From NCBI GenBank assembly GCA_044220635.1, contig JBGAQP010000029.1, positions 1 to 40,547 on the forward strand: a DNA stretch of 40,547 nt, read 5' to 3'. The DNA is from JBGAQP01 sp044220635. Lineage in GTDB: Bacteria > Pseudomonadota > Gammaproteobacteria > Burkholderiales > Usitatibacteraceae. This document shows positions 39,286 through 40,547 of the stretch, piece by piece. Every line of letters starts with the position of its first letter. Position 1 is the first letter of the stretch. The notes under the pieces are model-generated. The model searched no databases and was not told the origin of the DNA. It was given only the letters and a program-made list of their open reading frames with translations. Made by a program: the position numbers and the translations under genes.

Positions 39286-40248
39286 ATGAACACGACCCGA
39301 TGGATGGCCGCCGCCCTCGCCGGCGCCGCGATCGCGCTCGCGGCGGGCGGTGCCGTGGCCCAGGAGAAGAAGGCCCCCGCGGCGAAGTCGGCCGCGAAGG
39401 CGACCGTGCAGCGGACCTTCGCCACGCCCGAGGAGGCCGTGAGCGCGCTCGTCGCGGCGGTCCGCGCGGGGCGGGTGGAGGAGATGGTCGCGGTGATCGG
39501 CCCGCAATCGCGCGGCTGGCTCTCCACCGGAGACAGCGTCTCCGACGCCACGGAGTGGAAGAACTTCATCGCGGCCTTCGACCGGAAGAACGCGCTCCGG
39601 AAGGAGGGCGATGCGAAGGCGGTCCTGCTGATCGGCGACGACTGGCCGTTCCCCGCGCCCCTGGTGGCGAAGGCGGGCCGGTGGTCCTTCGACGCGGAAG
39701 CCGGGCGCGAGGAGGTGATGAACCGCCGCGTCGGGCGCAACGAGCTCGACACCATCCAGGCGATGCGCGCCATCGTGGACGCGCAGCGCGAGTACGCCGC
39801 GAAGGACCCGGACGGCAACCGCCTGCACGATTACGCGAAGCGCTTCCGGTCGACCCCGGGCACGAAGGACGGCCTCTACTGGGAGACGAAACCCGGCGAA
39901 CCCGCGAGCCCGCTCGGCCCGCTCGCCGCGAAGGCGGTCGCCGAGGGGTACGGCGAGAAGCTCAAGTCGGCGAAGATGGAGCCCTACAACGGCTATTTCT
40001 TCCGCATGCTCGCGGGCCAGGGCAAGGACGCCCCGGGAGGCGCCTTCAACTACATGGTGGGCGGCATGCTCTACGGCGGGTTCGCGGTCGTCGCCTGGCC
40101 CGCCTCCTACGGCAATTCCGGCGTGAAGACCTTCCTCGTGAACCACGACGGGGTGGTGTGGGAGAAGGACCTCGGGCCCGGCACGTCGAAGGAGGCCGGG
40201 AGCATGAAGCGCTTCAACCCCGACAAGACCTGGGCGAAGGCGCGATAG
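39286..40248 (+). CDS. DUF2950 exported protein
   Basis: A 320-residue exported protein of the DUF2950 family. The start at 39286 was chosen because GGGAGA lies nine bases upstream and the N-terminus is then a clean signal peptide (RWMAAALAGAAIALAAGGAVA cut near AQEK); an in-frame ATG at 39247 would add 13 residues. Family features include TFATPEEAVSALVAAVRAG, NELDTIQAMRAIVDAQREY, DGLYWETKPGEPASPLGPL and VAWPASYGNSGVKTFLVN. The function is unknown. It follows DUF3300 closely, and the two are often neighbours in proteobacteria, suggesting a joint envelope role. Confidence 0.9.
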   Translation: MNTTRWMAAALAGAAIALAAGGAVAQEKKAPAAKSAAKATVQRTFATPEEAVSALVAAVRAGRVEEMVAVIGPQSRGWLSTGDSVSDATEWKNFIAAFDRKNALRKEGDAKAVLLIGDDWPFPAPLVAKAGRWSFDAEAGREEVMNRRVGRNELDTIQAMRAIVDAQREYAAKDPDGNRLHDYAKRFRSTPGTKDGLYWETKPGEPASPLGPLAAKAVAEGYGEKLKSAKMEPYNGYFFRMLAGQGKDAPGGAFNYMVGGMLYGGFAVVAWPASYGNSGVKTFLVNHDGVVWEKDLGPGTSKEAGSMKRFNPDKTWAKAR

Positions 40249-40391
40249 GCCCCGACTCGAAGCCGGGAAGGGGCCGCCGGCCCCGAGCGCCAACCTTGCC
40301 AAGGGTCAAAGGGCCGAAACCTCGGGCTGGTAGATTGGTCTGACTGATGGTGCGGCGTAGCAAAAGGCGGGTGTTTCCCCGCCGACTGCGG

Positions 40392-40397
40392 TATGCT
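40392..40397 (+). promoter_or_regulatory. Probable -10 box of the last gene
   Basis: TATGCT lies 33 bases before the next start codon in an otherwise GC-rich gap of 182 bases. No -35 box is clear. The same gap has a GGGGCC/GGCCCC hairpin near 40267 without a T-run. Confidence 0.35.
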
Positions 40398-40430
40398 GCG
40401 GCGCCCAAAAACCGGACCCCGAGGTGAGCC

Positions 40431-40547
40431 ATGAACGAGATTCCCAGCCAGGCCGCGCGCTCCATCGAAATCGCAAGCAAGGTCGCCCGGGTCTATGCCC
40501 GGCGGGCGCAACTCGCAGGCGAGCGCTATCGCGCGCGCCTCGAGGAG
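40431..40547 (+). CDS. Unknown gene, 3' end missing
   Basis: Only the first 39 codons are visible. ATG at 40431 follows GAGGTGAG at good spacing. The start reads MNEIPSQAARSIEIASKVAR, with a helical, Arg/Ala-rich continuation and no signal peptide. Too short to identify. Confidence 0.65.
   Translation, partial: MNEIPSQAARSIEIASKVARVYARRAQLAGERYRARLEE

Noticed and set aside
1..40547. CRISPR arrays, insertion sequences, phage attachment sites at the tRNA genes
   Set aside because: No spaced direct repeats, transposase-like frames or duplicated tRNA ends were found by eye.

Overview
The window is about 40.5 kb of high-GC DNA with strong G/C third-position codon bias. It looks like a chromosomal segment of a betaproteobacterium, probably near Burkholderiales. 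Three things point there: a TctC/Bug-type periplasmic binding protein, the order lysC followed by tRNA-Ser(GCU) that is common in that class, and many GTG starts with GTGA stop/start overlaps. The exact taxon cannot be fixed from the sequence alone. No phage genes, transposases, rRNA or CRISPR arrays were seen.

Layout. 1-4.4 kb: the tail of an unrecognised gene, aspartate kinase (lysC), a secreted prolyl-oligopeptidase-type peptidase and tRNA-Ser(GCU). 4.4-11.9 kb: a likely sulfate-ester utilisation cluster. It holds an AraC regulator divergent from an MBL-fold hydrolase, an outer-membrane channel-like protein, a Ser-type sulfatase, a second outer-membrane channel-like protein, and a radical-SAM sulfatase-maturating enzyme (anSME) that would activate the sulfatase. 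11.9-17.3 kb: katG, an isocitrate-lyase/PEP-mutase-family enzyme paired with a TctC-like binding protein, and a D-threonine-aldolase/D-serine-dehydratase-like enzyme. 17.4-21.2 kb: a complete, tightly overlapping polyamine-type ABC transporter operon (ATPase, two permeases, binding protein). 21.2-27.7 kb: a membrane diguanylate cyclase, tRNA-Arg(ACG) with promoter and terminator, a ferritin-like diiron protein, a large BTAD/NB-ARC/TPR regulator, and a divergent exported MBL protein.

27.7-40.5 kb is dominated by cell-envelope and exported proteins: a glycine-zipper lipoprotein, a Gly/Tyr-rich exported protein, an MlaE-MlaD-lipoprotein operon with no ATPase gene beside it, a subtilase-like protein with an unusual active site and an HYR-type C-terminus, a secreted protein coupled to it, a DUF937 protein, two doubtful small ORFs, a periplasmic protein with a duplicated domain, a small outer-membrane barrel, a DUF3300/DUF2950 pair, and the start of one more gene.

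The most interesting items are the Ser-type sulfatase/anSME cluster with its atypical MBL partner, the subtilase-like protein with Glu where the catalytic His should be, the Mla-like operon lacking its ATPase, and a palindrome (GTTGACCGCGGTCAAC) found perfect at one site and nearly perfect at another 7 kb away. All functions are inferred by reading the sequence; no database search was run.
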